In this document: piece by piece, positions 9,164-17,141 of the stretch
Layout: the number at the start of each line of letters is the position of its first letter
Position numbering within the stretch: the first letter of the stretch is position 1
NCBI GenBank assembly: GCA_937957985.1
Contig: CALGOH010000046.1
Span: 1 to 26,609, forward strand
From: an uncultured Verrucomicrobiae bacterium
GTDB taxonomy: Bacteria > Verrucomicrobiota > Verrucomicrobiia > Verrucomicrobiales > Akkermansiaceae
DNA length: 26,609 nucleotides
Direction of reading: 5' to 3'
Notes under the pieces: model-generated
Database searches by the model: none
What the model saw: only the letters and a program-made list of their open reading frames with translations
What the model was told of the DNA's origin: nothing
Made by a program: the position numbers and the translations under genes

Positions 9164-10288
9164 GTGAAGGTGGCGCTGGTGGCATCGGCTGGGGTGGTGT
9201 TTTCGCTCGCTGGGTGTGTGCGGCAGCACGTCAACGAGTCGCTGGCTGAAGCGACGGTGGTGGAAGGGAGGCGCTACGCCGATGAGGTCGAGTCCCAGTC
9301 GCCCTTCGAGATCGTCGAGATCCGCTGGAGCGAGGCGGAGGCCTTGATGGAGAAGCGCAATCCCGCCTTCGTCGCCGCTCATCGTAGCTACGCTCAGGCG
9401 ATCGAGGAGAAGCCGCTGGTCGGCGAACTGGCGAGCGAGGTCAAAAGTGCGGTCACGCTGTCCATCGGCGACGTATTCGACACCGATGCGCTGCTGGGCT
9501 CGTTGAAGTCGCCGGCCACTCAGCTACCGAAGCAGTTCGCTTCGTTCGGGCGCCTCAAGGACCTTTCCCATCAGATCGAGCAGAGTGCGTGGGATGACGC
9601 CGCGGCTTCGGTCGATGCCGAGTTGGTGATGCGCAAGGAGAAGGTGCGCCTGCACCGCCTGCTGCGGATGGGCGAGTTGATCGACACCGAACTGAAGCGG
9701 GTGAAGGTCGCGTCTCCGCCGGCCGGGGCGGCACCGGAGTTGGTGGCGGCTTTCCATGCATGGCGCACGGACCTCGATGGCGAGCGCCGGAAGTGGCTGT
9801 CGGAGGTGCGGGACGTGTTCGATGCCGAGTATCACGATGTTGCGTTCGTTCGTGACGGTTCCGCGCTTCCGACCTACCGGGACCTCGAGCATCCCGATCT
9901 CGCGGAATGGCGGCGCTGGTGCCGGCTGCGCCGTTCGAAGGAACTTGTGACCGTTCTCGGGAAACAACACCAGAAGGACAAGTCCGTGGTCCCCGGGGCC
10001 TCGATGGTCACCGGGAAGATCGCGGACCTCGTCAACCCGGGTTCGGAAGACCGGGATGGCGTTCGCGATGCCGGGTCGGTCCGCCGGGAGGTGCGCTCGC
10101 TGATCCGGAGCTGGCGGGAAATGAAAGCCGCCCAGCACCGGGCCGAGCTGCTGGAAGAAGCGAACCGTGAACCGGCCTTCGACAGTCCGGCCCGGGTCGG
10201 GGCACGACAGAAGATCTTCGAGCTGCGGCGCGACGAGATCCAGCACGCCAGCGTGGTCTGGATGATGGACGAACAGTGCTGGCAGTAA
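9164..10288 (+). CDS. Predicted lipoprotein, coiled-coil rich, function unknown
   Basis: I choose the GTG at 9164 because it directly opens a lipoprotein signal (MKVALVASAGVVFSLAGC, lipobox LAGC, lipidated Cys18); an ATG-started frame reaching back to 8855 would run through low-complexity, non-coding-looking sequence. The 374-residue product is predicted to be anchored in a membrane facing the periplasm. After the lipobox it is mostly charged helix (EALMEKRNPAFVAAHRSYAQ; KELVTVLGKQHQKD; SWREMKAAQHRAELLEEANR). The first of these stretches resembles the helical repeat opening of TolC-type outer membrane factors, but no beta-barrel part is obvious, so I do not assign that function. The gene ends inside the left arm of a terminator hairpin. 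Confidence 0.75.
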   Translation: MKVALVASAGVVFSLAGCVRQHVNESLAEATVVEGRRYADEVESQSPFEIVEIRWSEAEALMEKRNPAFVAAHRSYAQAIEEKPLVGELASEVKSAVTLSIGDVFDTDALLGSLKSPATQLPKQFASFGRLKDLSHQIEQSAWDDAAASVDAELVMRKEKVRLHRLLRMGELIDTELKRVKVASPPAGAAPELVAAFHAWRTDLDGERRKWLSEVRDVFDAEYHDVAFVRDGSALPTYRDLEHPDLAEWRRWCRLRRSKELVTVLGKQHQKDKSVVPGASMVTGKIADLVNPGSEDRDGVRDAGSVRREVRSLIRSWREMKAAQHRAELLEEANREPAFDSPARVGARQKIFELRRDEIQHASVVWMMDEQCWQ

Positions 10289-10317
10289 AAAGGCCCTCCC
10301 GGGGGAGAGCCTTTTTT
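10285..10317. terminator. Bidirectional Rho-independent terminator
   Basis: A run of A, the stem AGGC-C-CTCCC, a short CG-rich loop, GGGAG-A-GCCT and a run of six T form a hairpin with one internal mismatch. It lies between two convergent genes (lipoprotein ending at 10288, large secreted protein ending at 10341). With A-tracts on one side and T-tracts on the other, it can end transcription in both directions. Confidence 0.88.
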
Positions 10318-10340
10318 GAGGGTGGGATCGCCCGGCGGAA

Positions 10341-12818
10341 TCAGATGTCCTCCGGCGGATCGAGCACGACCTCGACCCGGAAGAATTTCTTCGTGCTCGC
10401 GCTCGGATCGTAGGTGTGGGTCATGGTGCCGTCGACCCCCTCGTAGACCGCGACGCGGGTCCAGTCTCCATCAAGCGTCTCGGACTCGTAGACGACATAC
10501 CAGCGACCGGCCTTCGAGGGCCAGTTGATGTCGTGCAGCCCCGGGGTCGCCGACTCGGTGACCCGCGAGAAGTACCAACTTGTCGGATCGTCGGCATCCG
10601 TGCCGGCAAGCCACTCATCGTAGTTGTTGGTCGGGTCGCCGTCCTCGTTGCCGTCGGGGTCGTCGGTCACTCCGGTGCTGCCGAAGGAGGTCGTCTCCCA
10701 GTCGTCATCCAGTTCATCGAAGTCATCGTCGGGATAGCGCATCTTCACGCGCTGCACCTCCCAGCCGCCGGAGATGGAGCCCCCGTAGTAGTCCTCCTTG
10801 TAGAGCAGGTTCTGGACGTTGGCCATGCCGAGGTAGAGTTCGCCGCGGCTTTCGTCGGCCTCGATGGTGCGCACGCCGTAGCTCGACCAGTTCGCCATGC
10901 CCCTGCCGCTGATCGTCACAGCGGGCTGCGTCTCGGAGGGGAAGCAGTAGATGTTCGCCCCGTCCCCGGGATCCGGGCTGCTCAGGTCGTCCCAGTCCAT
11001 GGTGCCGACGTAGAGCTTGTCGTCCAACACCTGCATGGTCCAGGTGTAGTTGTTCCAGTTGAAGGGGAATCCCCCGTCGATGCCCTCCGGTCCGTAGACC
11101 GGCACGTAGCCGCTGGCATTGGGGACGGTGTCCCAGTCGCCCCCGTCCTGCAGCGTCCGGGTCTGGAAACCAAGCAGGCCGTAGGGCACCTGCTCGCCAT
11201 CCTCGACGGATCGCATGTTTCCGGCGTACTCGAGGAAGAAGGACAACCATTGTGACGAGATATCGCCCCGTGGATCTCCGCCGGAAAGGGCCGAGCGCTG
11301 GATGCGGACCGGCATTTCCTCCCGGCCGTAGAGCAGCTCGATGTCGCCGCTGGTGGTGGTGAAGTTCCGGCCGCGCCAGAGCGAGATCGCCCGGTAGCAG
11401 TTGAACAGGTCTTCGTTGCCCTCGTCATCGAGCCGATCCTGGTCTTCCTCATAGGCGACGCGGGCCGGGTCGTTGGGGTCGGTGGGATACGGATCGGGTC
11501 GTGGCACGAGCGGCTGGGGAGTTCCGTAGATGGCGTCGTGGGCGTTCCAGTAGGTGGCGGGCACGTGCATCGTGCCCCAGTACAAATACCCCCCGAAGGA
11601 AGCCATGGCACCGCCGCCGTAGGTCATCGCCAGGATCCAGTCGGGCTCGTATTCCGCCACGGTCCAGACGAGGTTCCAGCTATCGGCGTTCCACCAGGAA
11701 AGTCCGCCCGCAGGGATGACCGGGCTGCGCCAGAGTCCTGCGGGGGCGTTGATGAGGTCGAACAAGGCCGAGATGCCACCGGCGAGACCGCTGTCAAGGC
11801 TCTCGGTGTTGAAACCCGGCCAGGTGTTGACGTAGAGCCGCGGACCGTCGCCGTCGTCGTGGACCTCAAGTTCCGCCCCGCCGGCGTTCAGGTTTCCGAC
11901 CGTCTCGAAGGGCAGTGGATTGGCGGGGGTGGCGTAGGCCTTGTTCCAGCGAATCACCTCGCCGGCACCGTTGACGGTGGCGACGGTGGTGTAGGCCTGC
12001 TCGCCAAAGGTCTTCCACTTCCGGATGTTGTTGTACTGCGGGAAGGTCTGGGCACCGACGAAGTCGCCGCTGCCGGCATCGAAGGCGAACATGATGATGC
12101 CCTCGCTTTCCTCGCCCGGATCGGCCGGCCGCGCCGGCCCTGCCATGATGACCAGGCCGTCGGGGAAATAGAAGTTGGATGGCGTGTAGCCGGCCGAGCG
12201 CAGGCCGAGGCAGCGCCAGAGCAGGGCCCAGGCGTCCGGATGGCTGGTACGGAGGTCGAGGTCGAGCCGTTCGAGTTCGTCGGTGTCGAGGTTGTAGCGG
12301 AACATGTCCGGCGGACGCCAGTCGCCGTAGTTCGGCTCGATCGGCGCGCCCATCTGCATCGCACCGTCGAAGACCCCGTTGCGGGCGAGCTTGCTGGTGC
12401 CGTATTCGGCGACCTGGTAGTAGATGCCGCGGCTGCGGCTCCGGCTGAGCGACGGGCTGGCGTTTCCGAGGTAGGTGCTGGAAACGAGCGTCGCGACATT
12501 GGCGCCGGTGCCCCACCACAGGTAGTTGTCCTTGCGCGTCATCCCCCAGACGTAGACCTGGTTGGTCTTGGGCATGCCGCCGGCATTGAGATGGGTGGGG
12601 TCGTCCGGGTCGATGCCGTCCTTCACGTACTCGTTCAGGTCGGGGCCCGGTTCTTCCGGGTCGTAGATGTCATACCACCATTCGTCGGGCTGGGCCTTGG
12701 CGATGATCTCGGCATGATAGCTCCGGAGGGTTTGCTGCGCAGGCGCGTTCGAGAGCAGGATGGCCGCGGAGCAGACGCCGGCGAGGAGGGGTCCGCGAGG
12801 GAGGGTCGGGGAATTCAT
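10341..12818 (-). CDS. Large secreted protein with C-terminal thrombospondin type 3-like repeat
   Basis: The 825-residue product has a signal peptide (MNSPTLPRGPLLAGVCSAAILLSNAPAQQ). The long middle part is rich in W, Y, G and D with repeated blade-like stretches (KTNQVYVWGMTRKDNYLWWG; WNNYTWTMQVLDDKLYVGTM; SRGELYLGMANVQ), suggesting a beta-propeller. Near the C terminus (about 725-760) DDPDGNEDGDPTNNYDEWLA followed by GTDADDP is a calcium-binding thrombospondin type 3-like repeat, common just before the end of secreted Verrucomicrobial proteins. A small final beta domain (RWYVVYESETLDGDW) follows. I recognise no enzyme motif. It is most likely a cell-surface or extracellular protein. Transcription ends at the shared terminator at 10285-10317. 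Confidence 0.8.
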   Translation of the reverse strand: MNSPTLPRGPLLAGVCSAAILLSNAPAQQTLRSYHAEIIAKAQPDEWWYDIYDPEEPGPDLNEYVKDGIDPDDPTHLNAGGMPKTNQVYVWGMTRKDNYLWWGTGANVATLVSSTYLGNASPSLSRSRSRGIYYQVAEYGTSKLARNGVFDGAMQMGAPIEPNYGDWRPPDMFRYNLDTDELERLDLDLRTSHPDAWALLWRCLGLRSAGYTPSNFYFPDGLVIMAGPARPADPGEESEGIIMFAFDAGSGDFVGAQTFPQYNNIRKWKTFGEQAYTTVATVNGAGEVIRWNKAYATPANPLPFETVGNLNAGGAELEVHDDGDGPRLYVNTWPGFNTESLDSGLAGGISALFDLINAPAGLWRSPVIPAGGLSWWNADSWNLVWTVAEYEPDWILAMTYGGGAMASFGGYLYWGTMHVPATYWNAHDAIYGTPQPLVPRPDPYPTDPNDPARVAYEEDQDRLDDEGNEDLFNCYRAISLWRGRNFTTTSGDIELLYGREEMPVRIQRSALSGGDPRGDISSQWLSFFLEYAGNMRSVEDGEQVPYGLLGFQTRTLQDGGDWDTVPNASGYVPVYGPEGIDGGFPFNWNNYTWTMQVLDDKLYVGTMDWDDLSSPDPGDGANIYCFPSETQPAVTISGRGMANWSSYGVRTIEADESRGELYLGMANVQNLLYKEDYYGGSISGGWEVQRVKMRYPDDDFDELDDDWETTSFGSTGVTDDPDGNEDGDPTNNYDEWLAGTDADDPTSWYFSRVTESATPGLHDINWPSKAGRWYVVYESETLDGDWTRVAVYEGVDGTMTHTYDPSASTKKFFRVEVVLDPPEDI

Positions 12819-13061
12819 GGTTGGAACTGGGGGTCGGGGAATGTCAGTAAAGCTGACTAGTCTGGCATGAGAATGGGAGCTCTTGCCGGGTCTTGTGGAG
12901 CCAAAAGTTCAGGAAACGCCTGATTTTGCGACAATGCGGGTGCGGATGGGGAGCGCAGCAAGCGTGGATTGATTAGGATGGATTAAGCTTCCGGGACTTC
13001 CGGGCGGTCGTCCGTGGGCTGAAAGCGGATTCCGGGGCCGGCACTTCCGACCGGACCGGAT

Positions 13062-13874
13062 TCAGGGAGTCCCCCGGGCTTCCATCTCGCGGACCAGCGG
13101 ATCGCGGACGGCGAGGAGGTTCTTGTAGCGGGCGACGTCGTCGGGCATGGTGCGGAGCTTCTCGGCGAGCATTGCCCAGACCTCGGGATCCTCCGAGAGA
13201 TCGAGGAGCGGGCAGGTGCGGATGCGGATGCCCATCATCACCCCGCCGGGGAGCCCGGTGAAGATCTGGTGCTCGACGCGGAGGTGGACCTCCTCGAGCG
13301 TCGAGTGCCCGTCGAGGGCCGGGCGGTGGAGTTCCGGGTGGAAGTTCAATTCACCGCCCAGGGAAAGGCTCCAGTTTTCCCGGCGGAACGCGCGCCCGGG
13401 TTCCAGGCGGTCGAGGAAGCGGTCGATCTGGGCGCCGACCTGCCGCTGGAGCTGCGGCACCACGTCGTGGACCTCGGCCAGTTCCCGCCGCACCCATTTC
13501 CGCGGATCCCAGGACGAGGGGAGGCAGACGCAGGCGGCGGCGAAGGACTTCGTCGCGCCGTCGTAGAAGATCAGGTCCGGCTCCCAGAGGCGCGCTAGGG
13601 CGGGCAGGTCGCGGGTGGCGGCCGCGGCGGGAGGCACGTGGCCGAAGGCCTCAGCCAGGTCCCAGGCGGCTTCGACCAGCGGTTCGGCGGCGGGGGAGCT
13701 GACGAGGCTCCACTCCGGCCGTTCCTCCAGCCAGCGCAGGCGTTCGGTTCGCAGCCTTTCATCCTGCGGCGCGAAGAACTCCGCCGCGTCGCCCTTCCGC
13801 ATCCGCAGAGACCACGCGAAACCGCCCGGTCGGAACAGGTCTTTCCAGAATGGTTGGGTGGGGTCCGGAGGCAT
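13062..13874 (-). CDS. DUF3445 / haem-dependent oxidative N-demethylase alpha-subunit-like protein
   Basis: This 270-residue protein starts at the ATG at 13874, eight bases after the stop of the upstream metallopeptidase gene. The frame is open further upstream, but there it is antisense-like Arg/Pro-rich sequence overlapping that gene. The family signature is clear: RRENWSLSLGGELNFHPELH, then HLRVEHQIFTGLPGGVMMGI and RIRTCPLLDLSEDPEVW, matching the DUF3445 pattern in which an R-x-E-x-Q...LP segment is followed by an IRT(Y/C) strand. The characterised relative is the alpha subunit of a haem-dependent dimethylamine demethylase that works with reductase subunits, and none of those is seen here. 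Substrate is unknown. It is probably translated from the same mRNA as the peptidase. Confidence 0.82.
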   Translation of the reverse strand: MPPDPTQPFWKDLFRPGGFAWSLRMRKGDAAEFFAPQDERLRTERLRWLEERPEWSLVSSPAAEPLVEAAWDLAEAFGHVPPAAAATRDLPALARLWEPDLIFYDGATKSFAAACVCLPSSWDPRKWVRRELAEVHDVVPQLQRQVGAQIDRFLDRLEPGRAFRRENWSLSLGGELNFHPELHRPALDGHSTLEEVHLRVEHQIFTGLPGGVMMGIRIRTCPLLDLSEDPEVWAMLAEKLRTMPDDVARYKNLLAVRDPLVREMEARGTP

Positions 13875-13882
13875 CGCGGAAG

Positions 13883-15016
13883 TCAGGATGGGATGCCGTG
13901 CTTGTCGCGCAGGCGCTGCCAGTAGTCGGCCCAGTAGTCGTCGTAATAGTCGTTGGCCGCCTCCTTGATGAAGTCCGGCTGCTCGACCACGGGAGCGGTG
14001 GCCGGGTCGTAGTCCTTCAGGTGGTCCTCGCCGGCCCGCTCGCGGGGCGAAACGAAGCGCCAGTCGGTCTCGTCGAAGATCTTCCTGAGGAAGCTCGTCG
14101 CGCCGGGGTCGTAGGCGATCAGTTGCTCGCGCGTGTGGATGTGGTTGTGATCGTGGTCCATCGTCCGGTTGGTGTCGAACCACGCCTGCACGATCTCGGC
14201 GAAGTACTCGCCGCGGTTCTTCGCCGCGTAGCAGTCCTTCGGGCCGCCGAAGACGATCAGCACCTTGTCGTCGCCGGTGACCTTCACCTTCGAGTCGGCC
14301 GGCCGGCCGTTGACCAGGATGTCGCCGCCGTCGAGGCACTTGCGCAGCAGTTCGGGGGACTCTTTGGGAAAGGCCTTCGCCAGGGCGTCGAGCAGCAGCA
14401 CCGGCTGGTCGCCCTTCACCCGGCGGAACCGCTGGGCGGCGCGGCCGTCGTTCCACAGTCCGGCTTTCTTCGCCGCCTCCCACGTTTCCATCAGCTCCTC
14501 GTCGAGCCTCTCGTCGAAGCCGGGCCGGTGGATCACGTGGCCGAACTCGTGGATCAGGATGCTTTCGTCCCGCATCCCGCCCTCGTACTCGAGCACGTCC
14601 TCCTCCGAGAAAAGCACCACGGGTCGGTCATCCACCCGCGTCAGGAATCCGCGGCTGCGCCAGTTGTAGAAGTCCAGTTCCTTGCCGGTCTTGTCGGACT
14701 TGAACTGCGGGATGTCGGAGGTGAGTTCGTCGTGGCCGACCAGGATGCACAGCACCCTGCCGTCGCGGATGCGCTTGGCGATCGGCGGCTTGATGACCGA
14801 CGTCAGGTGGTCGAACAGATAGGCGGTCTCGAGATGGGCGTGATCCGAAACGCGCTCCGACGTCGCGATCAGGATGTCCTGCACCATCGTGCCCTTCTTG
14901 AAAAAGGCGCGGTCCAGTCCGTATTCCGACGCGGTCGCCTCGTCGATGGGACGGACCTCATGGGCGAAGGCGGCACCGGCGAGGGCCAGGGCCAGCCATG
15001 ATCTCGGCAGCAACAT
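13883..15016 (-). CDS. Secreted zinc metallopeptidase, anthrax lethal factor-like (HEFGH)
   Basis: The product is 377 residues with a short signal peptide (MLLPRSWLALALAGAAFA). Zinc ligands H156 and H160 and catalytic E157 lie in ILIHEFGHVIH, and a third ligand is likely one of E270/E274 in RGEYFAEIVQAWFD. This spacing and the EYFAE helix are typical of the lethal-factor-like (ATLF) peptidase superfamily of secreted gluzincins. Between the motifs (about 195-262) lies a charged insert containing KVLIVFGGPKDCYAAKNR. It ends with an acidic aromatic tail (NDYYDDYWADYW). It is probably a secreted protease. Upstream (15017 onward) no strong ribosome binding site is visible. The DUF3445 gene follows after eight bases. 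Confidence 0.85.
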   Translation of the reverse strand: MLLPRSWLALALAGAAFAHEVRPIDEATASEYGLDRAFFKKGTMVQDILIATSERVSDHAHLETAYLFDHLTSVIKPPIAKRIRDGRVLCILVGHDELTSDIPQFKSDKTGKELDFYNWRSRGFLTRVDDRPVVLFSEEDVLEYEGGMRDESILIHEFGHVIHRPGFDERLDEELMETWEAAKKAGLWNDGRAAQRFRRVKGDQPVLLLDALAKAFPKESPELLRKCLDGGDILVNGRPADSKVKVTGDDKVLIVFGGPKDCYAAKNRGEYFAEIVQAWFDTNRTMDHDHNHIHTREQLIAYDPGATSFLRKIFDETDWRFVSPRERAGEDHLKDYDPATAPVVEQPDFIKEAANDYYDDYWADYWQRLRDKHGIPS

Positions 15017-15148
15017 GCGGGAATGAGACGTTCGGAGGCCCGGCGTCCTTTCGCGGGCGGTCGTTCATGCCTTCGCGCCTCCCCGCAGGTTCCCGGTGCC
15101 TGGCGCGGGCTCCCGCTTCCTCCGTGCGAAAGGACGTGGGCAAAAGAA

Positions 15149-15411
15149 CGAATGGCACTTCCTCAAGCGGTCCTCTCGATGGTCCCGAAGGGGCCACACA
15201 TGGATAGCCGGGCGCTTCAGCGCCCGGAACCGGGAAAAGGAGTTCCCCCGTCGGAAACCGACGGAACAGGGGGGAGCGCCCAGCGGAACCTGTATCGTCG
15301 GTTTCCGACGAGGGAGATCCCTCGGCGACCACCGGGGACTCGAAGTCCCCGGCTGCGGATGTCGCGTCCCTTCGGGACGCCCGACCTCATGGCTTGAGGA
15401 AGCGCCATTCG
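15149..15411. repeat. Composite REP-like element: 20-base inverted repeats enclosing seven hairpins
   Basis: The outer arms 15149-15168 and 15392-15411 are inverted copies differing at one base (CGAATGGC[A/G]CTTCCTCAAGC). Between them lie seven short stem-loops: 15181-15195, 15208-15227 (CCGGGCGCTTCAGCGCCCGG), 15248-15264, 15296-15310, 15310-15323, 15332-15352 (9-base stem) and 15364-15380 (GCGTCCC-TTC-GGGACGC). Most are perfect, with loops of two to four bases. This resembles REP/BIME elements that IS200/IS605-like transposases mobilise; no transposase is present here. Confidence 0.8.
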
Positions 15412-15523
15412 CAGTAGAACCCACCGGTAACCGAGCTTCTCCTTCGCTCATGGGAGCAGGGATCGGGGCCGGATGGGAGTGGTTCGAACAAGAAGGGTTT
15501 CCATGAGCCCCTTCTCTTGAGGC

Positions 15524-15557
15524 GGCGGATTCTTGTCGTCCGCCGGAGCCGCTCCGG
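15524..15557. repeat. Pair of overlapping GC-rich stem-loops
   Basis: GGCGGA (15524-15529) pairs with TCCGCC (15539-15544), and directly after it CCGGAG-CCG-CTCCGG (15543-15557) forms a second hairpin sharing two bases with the first. The two folds compete for the same bases. Function is unknown. Confidence 0.5.
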
Positions 15558-15736
15558 AGGCGGCATATCCGGTCCGCACCGCACCCGTCCAAAACCCGGC
15601 GCCCCGCCACCGGATATGACGCTCCCGGACCTCGTTTTGGCTTGTGAGATCGAAGGTTTTCCCGGCATTCTGCCACCGACGGACTTTCCGGATATACGAC
15701 CCGGATCGCCTACGAATAAGAGCTGTCGGCTAGAAA

Positions 15737-16411
15737 ATGAAGACACTCGCGGATAGCCTTGGAGCCCTTTACTTCGCGTTTAGGGACATCCCAAAGCCGC
15801 GCGACATCCAAGGGTGCCCGTGCTGCATCGAGAGCAAGAACATCTGCACTCTATTGTCCAAGCGTCTTACCGATCTGACTCCTGATGACCTCTCGTCATA
15901 TGCGTCATCGGCGTTTCTGACTGTTGGAGAGGAGGCAGACTACCTCTACTTTCTACCACGGATAATCGAGATTTCCGCGACCGAGCAAGGATGGTGGCCC
16001 GACGTCCCAGTTACTGGCCGCGCGATTTCGGAGACGCACCCCGGGGAGTGGCCATCGCATCGTCTGGCCGCACTTGCTGACGTGCTTCATGCAGTTGTCC
16101 ACAAAGCAGCAGGCGATTCCGATAGCGGAGCGATCATCGATGATTGGATTTGTGCGATCGCGAAGATGGGGTTGCCGGTCGGAACCTTCCTCAAACAGAT
16201 TGAGGCTTACCCTGCTCTTCTGCTTTCATTCTACGAGCGGAACTCGCAATCAATGATGAAGAATAGGCTAGGCAATTCATTCTGGGATCGGTCTGACAAG
16301 GGATATGATGAGGTTCTGGCGTGGTTCAAGAGTCCTTCGGTAACCCGAATCATCATGACCAGCTACGGCATGTATCAGGCAGCCAGCAAGCCGGCGCATG
16401 ACAACCCCTGA
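15737..16411 (+). CDS. Hypothetical protein, first gene of cassette-like island
   Basis: This 224-residue protein belongs to no family I can name. It has no signal peptide or membrane segment. A GCPCC motif near residue 27 could bind metal or form a disulfide. The middle (SSAFLTVGEEADYLYFLPRI) and the acidic, aromatic C-terminal half look like a globular cytoplasmic protein. By eye, the gene is less GC-rich than the surrounding chromosome. The last residues (SKPAHDNP) are encoded by the downstream attC-like element, and the third island gene ends in a related PAHTTP stretch from its own element. This indicates the coding end was fixed by cassette architecture. Confidence 0.72.
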   Translation: MKTLADSLGALYFAFRDIPKPRDIQGCPCCIESKNICTLLSKRLTDLTPDDLSSYASSAFLTVGEEADYLYFLPRIIEISATEQGWWPDVPVTGRAISETHPGEWPSHRLAALADVLHAVVHKAAGDSDSGAIIDDWICAIAKMGLPVGTFLKQIEAYPALLLSFYERNSQSMMKNRLGNSFWDRSDKGYDEVLAWFKSPSVTRIIMTSYGMYQAASKPAHDNP

Positions 16412-16506
16412 TCCGCTTTGAGTTCAATGACCCCTGGTAGCACAACCCTCAACCCACAATCGCAGGCGCGCTCCCGATCAGGAGCGCAGGGCCTTTGACG
16501 TTGATA
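16384..16506 (+). repeat. attC-like cassette recombination element, copy A
   Basis: Boxes in order: CAACCCCTG (16402), CAACCCTCAACCCACAATCG (16443-16462), a perfect hairpin GCGCTCC-CGATCA-GGAGCGC (about 16469-16488), and GACG|TT with the presumed crossover after G16500. The left end is set by homology to copy C. Spacing from first box to GACG is 95 bases, as in copy C. It overlaps the stop of the preceding gene and the start of the next. The left R''-type site (AGCCAGC) is degenerate. Confidence 0.55.
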
Positions 16507-17006
16507 TGAAGTTCGTGCTCCTCTCACTTTTTGCTGGCAGCGCGGCGATGCTTCTGCACGCCGATACTCTGCCAGGCGACGCTGACGAAACAACACCGAT
16601 GCCAGGGGCGTTTGATCGGGAGTGGCGTAAGTTCTACTTCGAGGCAGACGGAGAGGGTTCGATTATTCCTAATCTGATGGAGGGAGGTACACGCATGATT
16701 CCGGCGATCTGTGAGGCTGTGTCGGATCGGAAGATGCGGATGAGGCGTTACGCCATCGGCGCGCTCGGGCATCTAGGAGATCGTCGGGCGATTCTCACGC
16801 TGGAGATGATTTACGCGGATGCTACTGAGCACCCACTCTTCCGCGGCGACGCGCTGGAGGCGATTTTCTGCATCGATCAAGAGCTTGGCAGCCGTTACGC
16901 GAAGCAGGTTTTGCGTCGCAATTACGATGATGACCACTACCTTAAGAGGTGTGCGGTCGAAGTTCTTGAACACCCCGAAAGAGTCCTTGAGCTCTGGACT
17001 GGATAA
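16506..17006 (+). CDS. Secreted small HEAT-repeat-like protein
   Basis: The 166-residue product has a signal peptide (MKFVLLSLFAGSAAMLLHA) and a helical mature part. RRYAIGALGHLGDRRAILTL and LFRGDALEAIFCIDQELGSR look like HEAT or PBS-lyase-type alpha repeats, which mediate protein binding. There is no catalytic motif. The ATG overlaps the presumed GTTGATA recombination core of the preceding element, leaving almost no 5' leader, so translation or transcription may depend on upstream sequence. An attC-like element starts seven bases after the stop. Confidence 0.72.
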   Translation: MKFVLLSLFAGSAAMLLHADTLPGDADETTPMPGAFDREWRKFYFEADGEGSIIPNLMEGGTRMIPAICEAVSDRKMRMRRYAIGALGHLGDRRAILTLEMIYADATEHPLFRGDALEAIFCIDQELGSRYAKQVLRRNYDDDHYLKRCAVEVLEHPERVLELWTG

Positions 17007-17012
17007 CAAGAA

Positions 17013-17135
17013 GCCGAACAAGGTGTCACTCAACACCTGCCCCACCGCCAGTGTAAATCCGTCATGACCATTCAACCCTTAACCCACAGTCGAAGTCTCG
17101 CCACCGGTCAGTCGTAGGAGGACTCGACGTTCGCA
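17013..17135 (+). repeat. attC-like cassette recombination element, copy C (best formed)
   Basis: It starts with GCCGAAC (17013-17019, R''-like) and ends with GTTCGCA (17129-17135, R'-like). Inside are AGGTGT-cactca-ACACCT (a perfect 6-base hairpin), CAACACCTG (17031), CAACCCTTAACCCACAGTCG (17073-17092), and an imperfect inverted repeat joining GTCGAAGTCTC (17089) to GAGGACTCGAC (17118-17128), with mismatched bases as is usual in attC. Box-to-GACG spacing (95) equals copy A. Confidence 0.6.
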
Positions 17136-17141
17136 AATAGA

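Larger units (their letters stand above)
15017..15736. other. Gene-free, hairpin-rich intergenic region
   Basis: No reading frame in these 720 bases looks coding: open frames exist on both strands but consist of Pro/Arg/Ser-rich translation of palindromes. The region holds the composite repeat at 15149-15411, another hairpin cluster at 15524-15557, and three copies of an ATATCCGG/CCGGATAT motif (near 15565, 15612 and 15689). It separates the leftward peptidase operon from the rightward small-gene island. Confidence 0.7.

Noticed and set aside
13875..14483. N-terminal extension of the DUF3445 frame
   Set aside because: It overlaps the metallopeptidase gene in another frame and is Arg/Pro-rich; family similarity begins at the ATG at 13874.
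15149..15411. Possible CRISPR array
   Set aside because: The stem-loops differ from one another and there are no regularly spaced identical repeats or spacers.
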